64,000 nucleotides of DNA from Alloalcanivorax gelatiniphagus (GCF_005938655.1 NZ_VCQT01000012.1:118415-182414); one strand, 5' to 3'; shown: positions 15,512 through 25,752, counted from the first letter of the stretch. Translations and numbers: made by a program. Notes: generated by a model from the sequence alone, not told the origin.

Positions 15512-15943
15512 TCAGAGCAGAATCAGGGTGGAGGTGGCGCTGGCGTACAGGGTGCCGTCGGCGCCGGTGAGCCGCGCCTCGGCAAACGCCAGCCGCCGGC
15601 CCCGGGACACCACCTTGCCTTCGGCGCGCACCGGGCCGGTGTCCTTGGTCATGGCCTTGTGATAGGCCACTTTCAGTTCCGCGGTGCTGTAGCCCTGGCC
15701 GGCGCCCAGGGTGGAGTGCACGGCGCAACCGCAGGCGGAGTCCAGCAGCGTGGCGGCGTAGCCGCCGTGCACGGTGCCGATGGGGTTGTAGACCTTTTCC
15801 GTGGGATGGCCTTCGAACACCACCCGGCCTTCTTCCAGTTCCACCAGGGCGAACTCCATGGTGTGGCCGATGCCCCGGTGGGTGTCGCTGCGCAGGGCAT
15901 GCCGCAGGGCCTGCAGGCCGGTCATTTCTTCGAGATTGGTCAT
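15512..15943 (-). CDS. PaaI-family hotdog thioesterase
   Basis: This 143-residue hotdog-fold acyl-CoA thioesterase has the family pattern YNPIGTVHGGYAATLLDSA, with the catalytic region around HGG and the aspartate in LLDSACG, followed by TAELKVAYHKAM. It lies between a TetR regulator and the MATE pump on the minus strand and is likely in the same transcript. It would release free acids from CoA esters. The substrate is unknown. Confidence 0.87.
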   Translation of the reverse strand: MTNLEEMTGLQALRHALRSDTHRGIGHTMEFALVELEEGRVVFEGHPTEKVYNPIGTVHGGYAATLLDSACGCAVHSTLGAGQGYSTAELKVAYHKAMTKDTGPVRAEGKVVSRGRRLAFAEARLTGADGTLYASATSTLILL

Positions 15944-15989
15944 GGTGATTCCTTTTCGTCGGGTGAAGAGGTTGGGTGAGGAGGTCGGG

Positions 15990-16574
15990 TCAGGATCTGG
16001 GTTTGCTGGTGCCGGGCAGTTCGGCTGCCACCGCGTCGAGAATCTCCCGGGACAGGGTGTCGTCGTCCACCGCCCGGGCCAGGATCAGGCCACCCACCAT
16101 GGCGGCGGTGGCGGCCACCGCCTTGCGGCGCCGCAGGGCCGCCCGGCGGCCGGGCAGGGCACCGTCGAGCAGATCGATAAAACGGCGCACGCTGCGGGTG
16201 AAGGCGCCGCGCACCGGTGCACTCTGACGCGGTGCCTCCCCGGCCAGCGCGGCGAGCACGCAGCCATCACCGGGATGGTCCCGGTGGCGCGGGGACAGGT
16301 AGCGGCTGGCGAGGGCGTCCATGGAGGGCCCGTCGTCGCCGGCCAGCAGCTTGCGCCAGCGCTTTCCGGTGATGCCGATGGCGTGTTCGCAGGCCTCCGC
16401 CATTAGTTGGTCCTTGGAGTCGAAGTGGCCGTAGAAGCCGCCATGGGTAAGGCCGGCGCTGTTCATCAGTTCCGCCACGCCGATGCCGTCGAAGCCCCGT
16501 TCGCGGAATAGACGGGCGGCTTCCTCGACGATCCTTTCCCGGTTGGCGGCGGCTTGTTCCTTGCTGACTCGCAT
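15990..16574 (-). CDS. TetR/AcrR-family transcriptional regulator
   Basis: This 194-residue TetR repressor has an N-terminal helix-turn-helix around GFDGIGVAELMNSAGLTHGG followed by FYGHFDSKDQL, the common LmrA/YxaF-type variant. The C-terminal ligand domain is alanine- and arginine-rich. The start at 16574 (MRVSKEQ) gives the normal family length; the frame stays open upstream but without homology. The palindromes at 16619-16651 just upstream are probable operators, so it likely represses its own cluster and perhaps the divergent DoxX gene. Confidence 0.88.
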   Translation of the reverse strand: MRVSKEQAAANRERIVEEAARLFRERGFDGIGVAELMNSAGLTHGGFYGHFDSKDQLMAEACEHAIGITGKRWRKLLAGDDGPSMDALASRYLSPRHRDHPGDGCVLAALAGEAPRQSAPVRGAFTRSVRRFIDLLDGALPGRRAALRRRKAVAATAAMVGGLILARAVDDDTLSREILDAVAAELPGTSKPRS

Positions 16575-16618
16575 TGGCGTGGCTCCCGGCGGCCTCCGGG
16601 CCGCTTTGGTTAAATGAC

Positions 16619-16651
16619 GTTCATCATTTATATATTGATGATGATCATCAT
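16619..16651. promoter_or_regulatory. Candidate TetR operators between the regulator and DoxX genes
   Basis: Within an AT-rich patch there is a perfect 14-bp palindrome ATGATGATCATCAT (16638-16651), preceded by GTTCATCATTTATA (from 16619), a partial copy. Symmetric sites of this kind just upstream of a TetR gene are normally where the repressor binds. Confidence 0.6.
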
Positions 16652-16847
16652 GTAAAGGGGCGATATCGGGAAGGGCGGATACGGACATCCTTCGGGGCGA
16701 AAACCGACATCGGCGGCCAGGGCTCACCGTGCATAAATAGCGCAAGTGACGGCGGGTTGCTTTCCTTTTTCCGGGGAAAACCGTTCAATAGAGCGCGATC
16801 AGATCCAAGTCGGGATTCCCCGGTTGGCGATACGAGAAGGAGAGACC

Positions 16848-17231
16848 ATGCAAAACGCGGACGTGGGCAAGCTGGTATTGCGCCTTGCCCTGGGGATCAT
16901 GATTTTGCTGCACGGCATTTTTAAGCTGCAGCACGGTGTTAGCGGCATCAGCGGCATGCTGCAGGGCGTGGGGTTGCCGGGTTTTCTGGCCTATGGGGTG
17001 TTCATCGGTGAGGTGATCGCGCCGATCATGGTGATCATCGGCTACCAGACCCGCATCGGCGCGGCGATCATCGTCGGCAATATGCTGGTGGCGATTGCCC
17101 TGGCGCACATGGGCCAGCTGTTCGCCCTGGGCGGCAATGGCGGCTGGGCCATCGAACTGCAGGGCATGTACCTGTTCACCGCCGTGGCGCTGTGTTTTCT
17201 CGGCAGTGGCCGATATGCGATGAAGAACTAG
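16848..17231 (+). CDS. DoxX-family membrane protein
   Basis: This is a 127-residue inner-membrane protein of the DoxX/DoxD family with four hydrophobic helices. The typical N-terminal pattern is visible: VLRLALGIMILLHGIFKL, followed by a glycine-rich loop GVSGISGML. The ATG at 16848 follows the GAAGGAGAG ribosome site; the longer frame from 16746 has no such site. DoxX proteins are linked to redox stress or quinone chemistry. It is divergent from the TetR cluster across 273 bases that contain the TetR-like palindromes, so joint control is possible. Confidence 0.85.
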   Translation: MQNADVGKLVLRLALGIMILLHGIFKLQHGVSGISGMLQGVGLPGFLAYGVFIGEVIAPIMVIIGYQTRIGAAIIVGNMLVAIALAHMGQLFALGGNGGWAIELQGMYLFTAVALCFLGSGRYAMKN

Positions 17232-17238
17232 CCACGAG

Positions 17239-17321
17239 CTACAAGACTCAAGCTACAAGCTACAAGCTACAAGCTACAAGCTACGAGTAGGCAGGGCCTG
17301 CTTGCAGCTTGCAGCTTGCAG
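17239..17321. repeat. Heptad-repeat palindromic array (CTACAAG / CTTGCAG type)
   Basis: Seven consecutive 7-bp units occupy 17239-17287 (CTACAAG, ACTCAAG, four CTACAAG, CTACGAG). After 13 bases three CTTGCAG units follow at 17301-17321 in the opposite sense. The arms can pair as a hairpin over most of three units. It fills the gap between the convergent DoxX and TM2 genes and may act as a terminator-like structure. Confidence 0.8.
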
Positions 17322-17329
17322 CCGCCCCG

Positions 17330-17731
17330 CTAAAGCGACCCCTGCATCATGTTCTTGGTGCTGACCTGCCCGTTCAAAGTCCAGAAATCATAAAGAATCC
17401 CCAGCCCGAACAGACCGGCGGTGAACAGGTAGATGATGCCGGTGATCCACTTGCCCAGGTAGAAGCGGTGCAGGCCGAAAATGCCCAGGAAGGTGAGCAG
17501 TATCCAGGCGATGTTGTAGTCGGTGGGGCCGGAGCGGTAGCGCAGGTCCGCGTCCCGGTCCATTCCCGGGATCAGGAACAGGTCGATGATCCAGCCGATG
17601 AAAAACAGCCCCAGGGTAAAGAACCAGATGGTGCCGGTGATCTGGCGGCCGTAGTAGAAACGGTGCGCGCCCATGAAGCCGAAGATCCAGAGGCAATAGC
17701 CGATGACCTTGCTGTGGGTGTCCCGATACAT
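17330..17731 (-). CDS. TM2 domain-containing membrane protein (two TM2 units)
   Basis: This 133-residue protein has two TM2 modules, each with a pair of hydrophobic helices and the GxHRFYxG turn: [16 protein letters not shown] near residue 18 and [16 protein letters not shown] near residue 84. The conserved aspartate after each helix pair is visible as [11 protein letters not shown] and [10 protein letters not shown]. The function of bacterial TM2 proteins is not defined. It is transcribed toward DoxX; the heptad palindrome lies between the two ends. Confidence 0.85.
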   Translation of the reverse strand: MYRDTHSKVIGYCLWIFGFMGAHRFYYGRQITGTIWFFTLGLFFIGWIIDLFLIPGMDRDADLRYRSGPTDYNIAWILLTFLGIFGLHRFYLGKWITGIIYLFTAGLFGLGILYDFWTLNGQVSTKNMMQGSL

Positions 17732-17840
17732 GAATAACCTCTCCTTGAGTTAAACCATGGGGCCTTAAACCATGGGCCTTGCGTTAAACAGGGTCCTGCC
17801 GGGGGGCCGGCGTTGCCGCCGCCCCGGCAAGGGCGTGGGC

Positions 17841-19022
17841 TCAGAGTTCCACTTTGATGGCGGCGATCACTTGGTTCGCTTTGACGCGCGCTTGTTCCAC
17901 GCTGTCCGCCCGGGCCAGGCCAACGCCCAGCCGGCGGCTGCCGCTGACTTCCGGTTTGCCGAACAGACGCAGGTCGGTGTCCGGCTGCGCCAGGGCCTCG
18001 CGCAGGCCGCCGTAGCGCATATTCCGGGAGTCGCCTTTCACCAGCAGCACCGAAGAGGCGCTGGGGCCGCGCTGTTCGATCTGCGGTACCGGCAGGCCGA
18101 GGATGGCGCGGGCGTGCAGGGCGAACTCGGACAGATCCTGGGACATCAGCGTCACCAGACCGGTGTCGTGGGGCCGCGGCGAGACCTCGCTGAACCACAC
18201 CTGGTCGCCTTTCACGAACAGCTCCACGCCGAAGATGCCGCGCCCGCCCAGGGCGTCGGTGATGGCGCGGGCCTGGCGCTCGGCCTCCACCAGGGCGGCG
18301 TCGTTCATCGGCTGCGGCTGCCAGGATTCCCGGTAGTCGCCGTCTTCCTGGCGGTGGCCGATGGGCGCGCAGAAGGCGGTGCCGTCCACGTGGCGCACGG
18401 TGAGCAGAGTGATTTCGTACTCGAACTCCACGAAGCCTTCCACGATCACCCGGCCCTGGCCGGCGCGGCCGCCGGACTGGGCATAGTCCCAGGCGGCTTC
18501 CACCTGGTCCTCGGTTTTCACCAGGCTCTGGCCCTTGCCGGAGGAGGACATCACCGGCTTGATCACGCACGGCAGACCCACTTCCTTCACCGCCGCCAGG
18601 TACTCCTCCTTGTCGCCGGCGAAGCGGTAGGGCGAGGTGGGCAGGCCCAGCTCCTCGGCGGCCAGCCGGCGGATGCCTTCCCGGTTCATGGTCAGGCGGG
18701 CGGCGCGGGCGGTGGGCACCACGTTGAAGCCTTCCTGCTCCAGTTTGATCAGCTCGTCGGTGGCGATGGCCTCAATCTCGGGCACGATATAGTGCGGCTT
18801 CTCCTGCTCCACCACCGCCCGCACCGCGTCGGCGTCGAGCATGTTGATCACATGGTGGCGATGGGCCACCTGCATGGCCGGGGCGTTGTCATAACGGTCC
18901 ACGGCGATCACCTCGCAACCCAGACGGGTCAGCTCGATGGTCACTTCCTTGCCCAGTTCCCCGGAACCCAGCAGCAGTACGCGGGTAGCGCCGTCGGCGC
19001 CGGGGGTGCCCAGAGTCGTCAT
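17841..19022 (-). CDS. purT: Formate-dependent phosphoribosylglycinamide formyltransferase 2
   Basis: PurT uses ATP and formate to formylate GAR in purine synthesis. The 393 residues match the family length. The N-terminal domain starts [21 protein letters not shown], and the ATP-grasp domain shows [12 protein letters not shown] (nucleotide loop) and [18 protein letters not shown]. The C-terminal metal-binding part includes [12 protein letters not shown]. It stands alone on the minus strand between the TM2 gene and a repeat-rich gap. With purL further downstream, two purine steps are in this window. Confidence 0.96.
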   Translation of the reverse strand: MTTLGTPGADGATRVLLLGSGELGKEVTIELTRLGCEVIAVDRYDNAPAMQVAHRHHVINMLDADAVRAVVEQEKPHYIVPEIEAIATDELIKLEQEGFNVVPTARAARLTMNREGIRRLAAEELGLPTSPYRFAGDKEEYLAAVKEVGLPCVIKPVMSSSGKGQSLVKTEDQVEAAWDYAQSGGRAGQGRVIVEGFVEFEYEITLLTVRHVDGTAFCAPIGHRQEDGDYRESWQPQPMNDAALVEAERQARAITDALGGRGIFGVELFVKGDQVWFSEVSPRPHDTGLVTLMSQDLSEFALHARAILGLPVPQIEQRGPSASSVLLVKGDSRNMRYGGLREALAQPDTDLRLFGKPEVSGSRRLGVGLARADSVEQARVKANQVIAAIKVEL

Positions 19023-19105
19023 GGTGGCGGCTCCTTGTTGTCACGAAGGGTCGCCGCGGGCGCGCGGCGGGTGAGGGACGATTGTAGCGGAAAGGAGGCG
19101 ATAAG

Positions 19106-19412
19106 CGGCAAGTCGCAAGCTTCAAGCGGCAAGCGGCAAGCTTGGGGGGGGGCGAAGGTGGTGTGCCGGTGGATTGGCCAGTTGAAAGTTCAAAGTTAAA
19201 AGTTGAAACGCGGGAGGGGCGTGAGCGGGCGGGGAGGCCGTGCCCGCGAATAGAGGGCTGCAAGCTACAAGTCGACGCCGGCCGAAGGCCGCGGGAAAGC
19301 CTGGCAGCCCGGACCTTTCAACTTTTAACTTTGAACTTTCAACTGGCCTGTCTTTGGCACGGCCTCCCCGCCAACCCAGCCCAGCCTGGAGCTTGCAGCT
19401 TGAAGCTTGCCG
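19106..19412. repeat. Complex intergenic block of heptad repeats and interleaved inverted repeats
   Basis: The gap 19023-19450 between purT and tadA holds no gene. It contains five 7-bp units of CGGCAAG type (19106-19140) and an opposing set of three CTTGCAG-type units (19392-19412). It also has two CTGCAAG/CTACAAG units (19258-19271). Four GTTGAAA-type heptads (19181-19208) have a perfect complement at 19316-19343, making a 33-bp inverted repeat with the flanking GGCCA/TGGCC. A second perfect 17-bp inverted repeat (19228-19244 with 19356-19372) is interleaved with it, giving the order A-B-A'-B'. Confidence 0.85.
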
Positions 19413-19450
19413 CCGTCTACTATGCCGCACGGAGAATAAGGTAGCGGGTT

Positions 19451-19933
19451 ATGCAGAACGACGACTATTGGATGGAGCGGGCGTTGGCGCTGGCGGAGCG
19501 GGCGGGGGCCGAGGGCGAGGTGCCGGTGGGGGCGGTGGTGGTGCGTGACGGCGAGGTGTTGGGGGAGGGCTGGAACCGGCCCATCGGTGCCCACGATCCC
19601 ACCGGGCATGCCGAGGTCAACGCGCTGCGCGATGCCGCCGCCCGGCAGGGCAACTACCGGCTGCCCGGGGCCAGCCTGTACGTGACCATCGAACCCTGCA
19701 CCATGTGTTTCGGAGCCCTGATGCACGCCCGCATCGCGCGGCTGGTGTACGGCGCCCGGGAGCCCCGGGCCGGGGTGTGCGAGAGCCAGCTGGGCCTGCC
19801 GGAGCGGACCTTCTACAACCACCGGGTGGAGGTGGTGGGCGGCGTGGCGGCGGAACGGGCCGCCGGGTTGTTGCGGGATTTCTTCCGGGAGCGGCGTTCG
19901 CGGGACCTGGATCGCGGCCCAGATCGCGGCTAA
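19451..19933 (+). CDS. tadA: tRNA-specific adenosine(34) deaminase
   Basis: TadA converts adenosine 34 to inosine in tRNA-Arg(ACG). The 160-residue protein has the zinc site of the cytidine deaminase fold: His53-Ala-Glu55 in TGHAEVNALRDAA, then Cys83 and Cys86 in EPCTMCFGAL. The following MHARIARLVYGAREPRAG is typical of TadA. The start ATG 19451 follows a GGAGA sequence. It is preceded by the repeat block and followed by a REP pair. Confidence 0.95.
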   Translation: MQNDDYWMERALALAERAGAEGEVPVGAVVVRDGEVLGEGWNRPIGAHDPTGHAEVNALRDAAARQGNYRLPGASLYVTIEPCTMCFGALMHARIARLVYGAREPRAGVCESQLGLPERTFYNHRVEVVGGVAAERAAGLLRDFFRERRSRDLDRGPDRG

Positions 19934-20040
19934 AGCGGAACGCCGCCCGGCCGCTCCTACCGGGACGGCGGGCGCATATCGCGGCTGAAGCCGCTCCTAC
20001 CGCTTCCTTTCCACCGTAGGAGCGGCTTCAGCCGCGATAT
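19922..20040. repeat. REP pair 1, with a degenerate neighbour
   Basis: A perfect 25-bp inverted pair of the REP unit lies at 19976-20000 and 20016-20040 (ATATCGCGGCTGAAGCCGCTCCTAC and complement). A degraded single copy lies just upstream at 19922-19960. It is located between the convergent ends of tadA and mltF, where it can form a stable hairpin. Confidence 0.9.
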
Positions 20041-20053
20041 TCCTTTGGGGGGA

Positions 20054-21490
20054 TTATTCGCTGGCAGCCACCAGGGTCTGGCCGTGGCGCTCGGAATTGT
20101 CGGCGCGGACCAGCAGGTCGTAGTAGTGGCGGATATGGCGCACATAGACCGCCGCCTGGCCGCCGGGGGCGGGGCCGTAGCGCAGCTGGTTCACATAGGC
20201 CGGGTGGTCGAGCAGGGTCAGGCGGGTTTTCACGTCCGCCCAATGGTCCGGGTCGCCGCCCTGGCGCTGGGTCAGCACCCGGGCGTCTTCCAGGTGCCCC
20301 ATGCCCATGTTGTAGGCGGCCAGGGCCATCCAGGTGCGGTCCGGTTCCTGGATGCGCTCGGGGATGCGGTCGTGCAGCTGGCGCAGGTAGCCGGCGCCGG
20401 CGCGGATGCTCTGGGCCGGGTCGGTGCGGTCGCTGACGCCCATTTCCCGGGCGGTGCGGGTGGTCAGCATCATCAGGCCTTCCACCCCGGTGGGCGAGAT
20501 CGCCTGGGCGTCCCACAGGGATTCCTGATAGGCCATGGCCGCCAGCAGGCGCCAGTCGAAGCCGGCGCTGTCGGCGGCCTGGCGGAAGTCGGCGGTGTAG
20601 TTGGGCAGACGGTCGTCCAGGTGGCGGATAAAGCTGCGCGCGGAATACAGATCGAACTGCTCCATCTGTCCATAGAAGCGCTGCGCCAGCCGTTCGGCGG
20701 TGCCGTCCGCCTTGGTCTGGGTGAGGTAGCGCTGGGCGGCCAGGTAGAGGCTGTCGTCGCCACCGTTATTGAAGGCCCAGGCCAGACCCTGGTCCCGGTT
20801 CAGGGTAAAACCGGAGGCCAGGTCCGGGAACAGGGCCCGGTGCATGGTGTAGGCGTTGGAGTTGATCAGGCCGTAGTCCGCCTCGCCCTGTTCCAGCAGC
20901 GCCAGCACCTGCTCGGCGGAGCTTTTCTCCACCACCTTGAAGTCCAGGTCCGGGTGGGCGGCGCGGGCCTGGGCCAGCATCTCCCGGTGGCGGCTGCCGG
21001 CGCGCAGCACCACGGTCTTGCCATTCAGGTCGGCGAGTTCACCGGGGCGGGGGCTGCCCAGCCGGTACATCACCAGGGTGTCGACGATCTGGTAGGGGGT
21101 GCTGTAGCGCAGGCCCTGGTTACCGTCCTCGCCGGCCAGCAGGGCGGCGGCGGCGAGATCGGCGCGGCCGCGCCGCACCGCCTTGCTGAGGGCGGCGTTG
21201 CTGTCCACTTTCAGGAGTTTGAGATCCACGCCGAGGCGCTCGGCGAAGCCCCGCGCCAGCTCGTATTCCATGCCGGTGAGGCCGTTGGAATCCCGGTACA
21301 CGGTGGTCAGGGATGGGCGCGTGGCCACCACCAGCTCGCCCCGCGCCTGGATACGTTCCAGCGCGGTGGGGGAAGGGCGCAGCGCCATGGTGGCGGCCAC
21401 GATCACCAGCAGGGCGAGTGGCGCCAGCAATGCTCTGGCCAGGCTGTGGCGGCCCCCTTTGAACAGCGAGGGTTTAAGCAGCTTCGTCAT
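20054..21490 (-). CDS. mltF: Membrane-bound lytic murein transglycosylase F
   Basis: This 478-residue peptidoglycan lyase is anchored to the cell envelope. It has an N-terminal hydrophobic segment (about residues 20-36), an extracellular solute-binding protein type 3 domain (about 45-270) and a C-terminal SLT lysozyme-like domain. The SLT domain has the catalytic glutamate in AYQESLWDAQAISPTGVEG, followed by GLMMLTTRTAREMG and ALAAYNMGMGHLEDAR. The start at 21490 (MTKLLKPS) gives the family length. It is divergent from purL, as in Pseudomonas relatives. A CRP-like site lies 17 bases upstream of its start. Confidence 0.94.
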   Translation of the reverse strand: MTKLLKPSLFKGGRHSLARALLAPLALLVIVAATMALRPSPTALERIQARGELVVATRPSLTTVYRDSNGLTGMEYELARGFAERLGVDLKLLKVDSNAALSKAVRRGRADLAAAALLAGEDGNQGLRYSTPYQIVDTLVMYRLGSPRPGELADLNGKTVVLRAGSRHREMLAQARAAHPDLDFKVVEKSSAEQVLALLEQGEADYGLINSNAYTMHRALFPDLASGFTLNRDQGLAWAFNNGGDDSLYLAAQRYLTQTKADGTAERLAQRFYGQMEQFDLYSARSFIRHLDDRLPNYTADFRQAADSAGFDWRLLAAMAYQESLWDAQAISPTGVEGLMMLTTRTAREMGVSDRTDPAQSIRAGAGYLRQLHDRIPERIQEPDRTWMALAAYNMGMGHLEDARVLTQRQGGDPDHWADVKTRLTLLDHPAYVNQLRYGPAPGGQAAVYVRHIRHYYDLLVRADNSERHGQTLVAASE

Positions 21491-21507
21491 GCCGTGGGGG
21501 CTCCGTT

Positions 21508-21523
21508 TGTGATCCCGATCACG
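21508..21523. promoter_or_regulatory. CRP/Vfr-like site between mltF and purL
   Basis: TGTGA-TCCCGA-TCACG matches nine of ten positions of the CRP/Vfr half-site pattern TGTGA-N6-TCACA. It lies just upstream of the mltF start. No promoter was assigned, so its regulatory meaning is open. Confidence 0.35.
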
Positions 21524-21744
21524 TAATGCGGGCGGAATTTTGCACGGCAACTGCTTAAAAATCCAGCAAATTCGCCCCGCCAAGGGGTAACGAAAGATGT
21601 ATTGGCCCCTATGAACACCCCCTGCGCCGGCGGTTCGGCGAATAGGAATTCGCTCGCCCATCCCGTATCATTGCGGGCCGTGGAGCCTGCGGCTCCGTGA
21701 TCTCCCCCGTCAGTCACAGTCATCCGATGGAAAAAGCCGATCCT

Positions 21745-24700
21745 ATGCTGATCCTCCCAGGTAGCCCGGCGCTGTCCGCCTTTCGTAAAGAAAAACTGCT
21801 GGAAGCCCTGCCCCAGGTGGCGGCGTTGTCCGCCCGCTTCGTGCATTTCGTGGAACTGAGCGCCGATCTCGATGACCGGGAGCGGCAGGTTCTGGATGGC
21901 CTGCTGCATTATGGGCCGAGCCTGGAAGAGACCGCCGTGGACGGCGAGACCTTCGTGGTGGTGCCACGGCCGGGCACGGTGTCGCCCTGGTCCTCCAAGG
22001 CCACTGAAATCTGCCACAACGCCGGCCTGGATAAGGTGGCCCGCGTGGAGCGTGGCATCGAGTACCGGCTGCGCCTGGAAGGCGAGGTGGCGCGCCGGGA
22101 CCTGGCCGCCGCCCTGCACGACCGCATGGTGGAAGCGGTGCTGGACCGGGTGGAGGACGCCGACCGGCTGTTCACCCATCACCAGCCCCGGCCCCTGACC
22201 ACCGTGGATGTGATCGGCGGTGGCCGCGAGGCCCTGGCCGAGGCCAACGGCGCCCTGGGCCTGGCCCTGGCCGACGACGAGATCGACTATCTGGTGGAGC
22301 GCTTCACCGCCCTGGGCCGCAACCCCTCGGACGCCGAGCTGATGATGTTCGCCCAGGCCAACTCCGAGCACTGCCGCCACAAGATCTTCAACGCCGACTG
22401 GACCATCGACGGCCAGGCCCAGGATCTGAGCCTGTTCGCGATGATCCGCAACACCCACAAGCAGGCCCCGGACGGCGTGCTCAGCGCCTACAGCGACAAC
22501 GCGGCGGTGGTGCAAGGCCCGGCGGCGGACCGTTTCTTCCCCGCCGAGGACAGCGGCGCCCAGGTGTACCGCTACGTCAACGAGCCGGTGCACATGCTGA
22601 TGAAGGTGGAGACCCACAACCATCCCACCGCCATCGCCCCGCACCCGGGGGCGGCCACCGGCGCCGGCGGCGAGATCCGCGACGAGGGCGCCACCGGCCG
22701 GGGCGGCAAGCCCAAGGCCGGCCTCACCGGCTTCTCGGTGTCCAACCTGCGCATCCCCGGCTTCGAGCAGCCCTGGGAAGACGACTACGGTCGCCCGGAC
22801 CGCATCGCCTCGCCGCTGGACATCATGATCGACGGCCCCCTGGGTGGTGCCGCCTTCAACAACGAATTCGGCCGCCCCAATCTGTGCGGCTACTTCCGCA
22901 CCCTGGAACTGCAAGCGCCGGGCATCAATGGCGAGGAACGGCGCGGCTACCACAAGCCGATCATGATCGCCGGTGGCCTGGGCAACGTGCGCGACGGCGA
23001 TGTGCACAAGAACGAGATTCCCGACGGCGCCAAGGTGATCGTGCTGGGCGGCCCGGCCATGCTGATCGGCCTGGGCGGCGGCGCCGCCAGTTCCATGGCC
23101 AGCGGCGAGTCCGACGAGACCCTGGACTTCGCCTCGGTGCAGCGCGGTAACCCGGAAATCGAACGCCGGGTGCAGGAAGTGATCGACCGCTGCTGGGCCC
23201 TGGGTGAGCACAACCCCATCGTCTCGATCCACGACGTGGGCGCCGGCGGCCTGTCCAACGCCCTGCCGGAGCTGGTCCACGACCACGACCGGGGCGCGCG
23301 GCTGGAACTGCGCAAGGTGCCCAGCGCCGAACCCGGCATGAGCCCGGTGGAAATCTGGTGCAACGAGGCCCAGGAGCGCTACGTGCTGGCGGTGCTGCCC
23401 GAGGATCTGGAGCGCTTCAGCGCCCTGTGCGACCGGGAGCGGGCGCCGTTCGCGGTGCTCGGCGAGGCCACCACCGAGGAACACCTGCGGGTGGGCGACG
23501 AGCACTTCGGCGACGCGCCGGTGGACCTGCCCATGGACGTGTTGTTCGGCAAGCCGCCGAAAATGCAGCGTGCCTTTGACCGCGAGGACTTCGAACGCCG
23601 GCCGTTCAGCACCGAGGGCATCAAGCTCAAGGACGCCATCGAGCGGGTCATGCGCCTGCCCACGGTGGCCTCCAAGAACTTCCTGATCACCATCGGCGAC
23701 CGCTCGGTGACCGGCCTGGTGCACCGCGATCAGATGGTCGGCCCCTGGCAGGTGCCGGTGGCCGATTGCGCGGTCACCGCCACCGGTTATAACCAGCGCA
23801 CCGGCGAAGCCATGGCCATGGGCGAGCGCACCCCGGCGGCCCTGGTCAACGCGCCGGCCGCCGGCCGCATGGCGGTGGCCGAGACGCTCACCAACCTGGC
23901 CGCCGCTCACATCGGGTCGCTGGCCAATATCCGCCTGTCCGCCAACTGGATGGCCGCCGCCGGCCACCCCGGCGAGGACCAGGCCCTGTTCGACACCGTC
24001 AAGGCGGTGGGCATGGAGCTGTGCCCGGCCCTGGGCATCGCCATCCCGGTGGGCAAGGACTCCCTGTCCATGCGCACCCTGTGGCAGGAACGCGGCATCG
24101 AGAAGAGCGTCACCGCGCCGCTGTCGCTGATCGTGTCCGGTTTCGCCACCGTCACCGACATCGGTCTCACCGCCACCCCGCAGATCCGCACCGGCATGGA
24201 CAGCGAGCTGCTGCTGATCGACCTGGGCCGTGGCCAGGACCGGCTGGGCGGCTCCGCCCTGGCCCAGGTGTACGGCCAGGTCGGTGACCAGGCCCCGGAC
24301 CTGGATGACCCGGCGGACCTGATCGCCTTCTTCGACACCACCCAGGCGCTGCTGGCGGAAGGCCGCCTGCTGGCCTACCACGACCGCTCCGACGGCGGCC
24401 TGTTCACCACCCTGGCGGAAATGGCGTTCGCCGGCCGGGTGGGCGTGGATATCGTGCTCGACAACATTGCCGGCGACGTGCCGGAAGCGGTGGCGGCGCT
24501 GTTCGCCGAGGAAGCCGGCGCGGTGATCCAGGTGCGCGCCGAGGACGTGGCGGCGGTGCGCCAGCGCTACGAGGACGCCGGCCTGGCCGGCTGCGTGCAC
24601 CATGTGGGCACCCCCAATGACGACGACGTGATGCGCCTGCGCCTGGGCGGCGCGGTGCTGCGCGAGCGGCCGCGCTGGGGCCTGCAGCGGCTGTGGTCGG

Positions 24701-25632
24701 AAACCAGCTATCGGATCCAGGCGCTGCGCGACAACCCGGACTGCGCCCGCCAGGAATTCGACGCCGTGCCGGACTCCAACGACCCGGGCCTGAACGTGCG
24801 GCTGACCTTCGACATGAGCGAGGACGTGGCCGCTCCCTACCTGAACCGGGGAGCCAGGCCCGCCATCGCCGTGCTCCGCGAGCAGGGCGTCAACGGCCAT
24901 ATGGAAATGGCCGCCGCCTTCGACCGCGCCGGCTTCCGCGCCGTGGACGTGCATATGAGCGACCTGCTGGCCGGCCGCGTGGACCTGGCCGACATGAAGG
25001 GCCTGGTGGCCTGCGGTGGCTTCTCCTACGGCGACGTGCTCGGCGCCGGCGAAGGCTGGGCCAAGACGGTGCTCTACAACGAACAGCTGCGTGACGCCTT
25101 CAACCGGTTCTTCTTCCGCGAGGACACCTTCGCCCTGGGCGTCTGCAACGGCTGTCAGATGCTCTCCAACCTGAAGGACCTGATCCCCGGGGCGGAACAC
25201 TGGCCGCGCTTCGTGCGCAACCTGAGCGAACAGTTCGAGGCCCGCACCAGCCTGGTGGAAGTGCAGGATTCACCGTCCATTCTGCTCCGTGACATGGCCG
25301 GTACCCGTCTGCCCATCGCCGTGGCCCACGGCGAGGGCCGGGTGGAAATCAGCGATGACGCCCTCAACCGCAACGAGGAAAACCGCCTGCTGGCCATGCG
25401 CTTCGTGGACAACCTGGGCAACCCGGCGGAGCAGTACCCGGCCAACCCCAACGGCTCCGCCCGTGGCGCCACCGGCTTCACCACCCGCGACGGCCGCGTC
25501 ACCATCATGATGCCGCACCCGGAACGGGTATTCCGGGTCCTGCAGAACAGCTGGATACCGGACGACTGGCGCCGCTTCGAAAACGGCCCCTGGTACCGGA
25601 TGTTCGCCAACGCGCGTAAGTGGGTTGGATAA
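21745..25632 (+). CDS. purL: Phosphoribosylformylglycinamidine synthase
   Basis: This single-chain PurL uses glutamine and ATP to convert FGAR to FGAM in purine synthesis. From the ATG at 21745 it has 1295 residues, the same length as E. coli PurL; the upstream ATGs at 21697 and 21727 are less likely. Visible parts are the linker and synthetase domain with [15 protein letters not shown] and [20 protein letters not shown], the second ATP-binding half, and the C-terminal glutamine amidotransferase with [15 protein letters not shown] and the nucleophilic cysteine in GVCNGCQML. It is monocistronic and followed by a heptad-repeat palindrome. Confidence 0.97.
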   Translation: MLILPGSPALSAFRKEKLLEALPQVAALSARFVHFVELSADLDDRERQVLDGLLHYGPSLEETAVDGETFVVVPRPGTVSPWSSKATEICHNAGLDKVARVERGIEYRLRLEGEVARRDLAAALHDRMVEAVLDRVEDADRLFTHHQPRPLTTVDVIGGGREALAEANGALGLALADDEIDYLVERFTALGRNPSDAELMMFAQANSEHCRHKIFNADWTIDGQAQDLSLFAMIRNTHKQAPDGVLSAYSDNAAVVQGPAADRFFPAEDSGAQVYRYVNEPVHMLMKVETHNHPTAIAPHPGAATGAGGEIRDEGATGRGGKPKAGLTGFSVSNLRIPGFEQPWEDDYGRPDRIASPLDIMIDGPLGGAAFNNEFGRPNLCGYFRTLELQAPGINGEERRGYHKPIMIAGGLGNVRDGDVHKNEIPDGAKVIVLGGPAMLIGLGGGAASSMASGESDETLDFASVQRGNPEIERRVQEVIDRCWALGEHNPIVSIHDVGAGGLSNALPELVHDHDRGARLELRKVPSAEPGMSPVEIWCNEAQERYVLAVLPEDLERFSALCDRERAPFAVLGEATTEEHLRVGDEHFGDAPVDLPMDVLFGKPPKMQRAFDREDFERRPFSTEGIKLKDAIERVMRLPTVASKNFLITIGDRSVTGLVHRDQMVGPWQVPVADCAVTATGYNQRTGEAMAMGERTPAALVNAPAAGRMAVAETLTNLAAAHIGSLANIRLSANWMAAAGHPGEDQALFDTVKAVGMELCPALGIAIPVGKDSLSMRTLWQERGIEKSVTAPLSLIVSGFATVTDIGLTATPQIRTGMDSELLLIDLGRGQDRLGGSALAQVYGQVGDQAPDLDDPADLIAFFDTTQALLAEGRLLAYHDRSDGGLFTTLAEMAFAGRVGVDIVLDNIAGDVPEAVAALFAEEAGAVIQVRAEDVAAVRQRYEDAGLAGCVHHVGTPNDDDVMRLRLGGAVLRERPRWGLQRLWSETSYRIQALRDNPDCARQEFDAVPDSNDPGLNVRLTFDMSEDVAAPYLNRGARPAIAVLREQGVNGHMEMAAAFDRAGFRAVDVHMSDLLAGRVDLADMKGLVACGGFSYGDVLGAGEGWAKTVLYNEQLRDAFNRFFFREDTFALGVCNGCQMLSNLKDLIPGAEHWPRFVRNLSEQFEARTSLVEVQDSPSILLRDMAGTRLPIAVAHGEGRVEISDDALNRNEENRLLAMRFVDNLGNPAEQYPANPNGSARGATGFTTRDGRVTIMMPHPERVFRVLQNSWIPDDWRRFENGPWYRMFANARKWVG

Positions 25633-25650
25633 GCGGCCTGTGGCCGCGTT

Positions 25651-25721
25651 ACAGGATGCAGGGTTCAGGATACAGGGAGCCGGTAAGGTGCCCGCCCTTC
25701 ATCCTGTATCCTGCATCCTGA
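25651..25721. repeat. Heptad-repeat palindromic array (CAGGATA / TATCCTG type)
   Basis: Four 7-bp units at 25651-25678 (ACAGGAT, GCAGGGT, TCAGGAT, ACAGGGA) face three complementary ATCCTGN units at 25701-25721. This gives a hairpin with a 22-base loop, directly downstream of purL. It is the same sequence class as the array at 47435-47508. Confidence 0.8.
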
Positions 25722-25752
25722 ATCGGCGGCGCAGCCGCCTGAGCGAGTTTGA

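Noticed and set aside
17239..17321. Possible CRISPR array
   Set aside because: The units are 7 bp and contiguous, without spacers; no cas genes are present.
21487..25200. Minus-strand open frame of more than 1200 codons opposite purL
   Set aside because: Same antisense bias; purL is certain and no ribosome site or family similarity is visible on the other strand.
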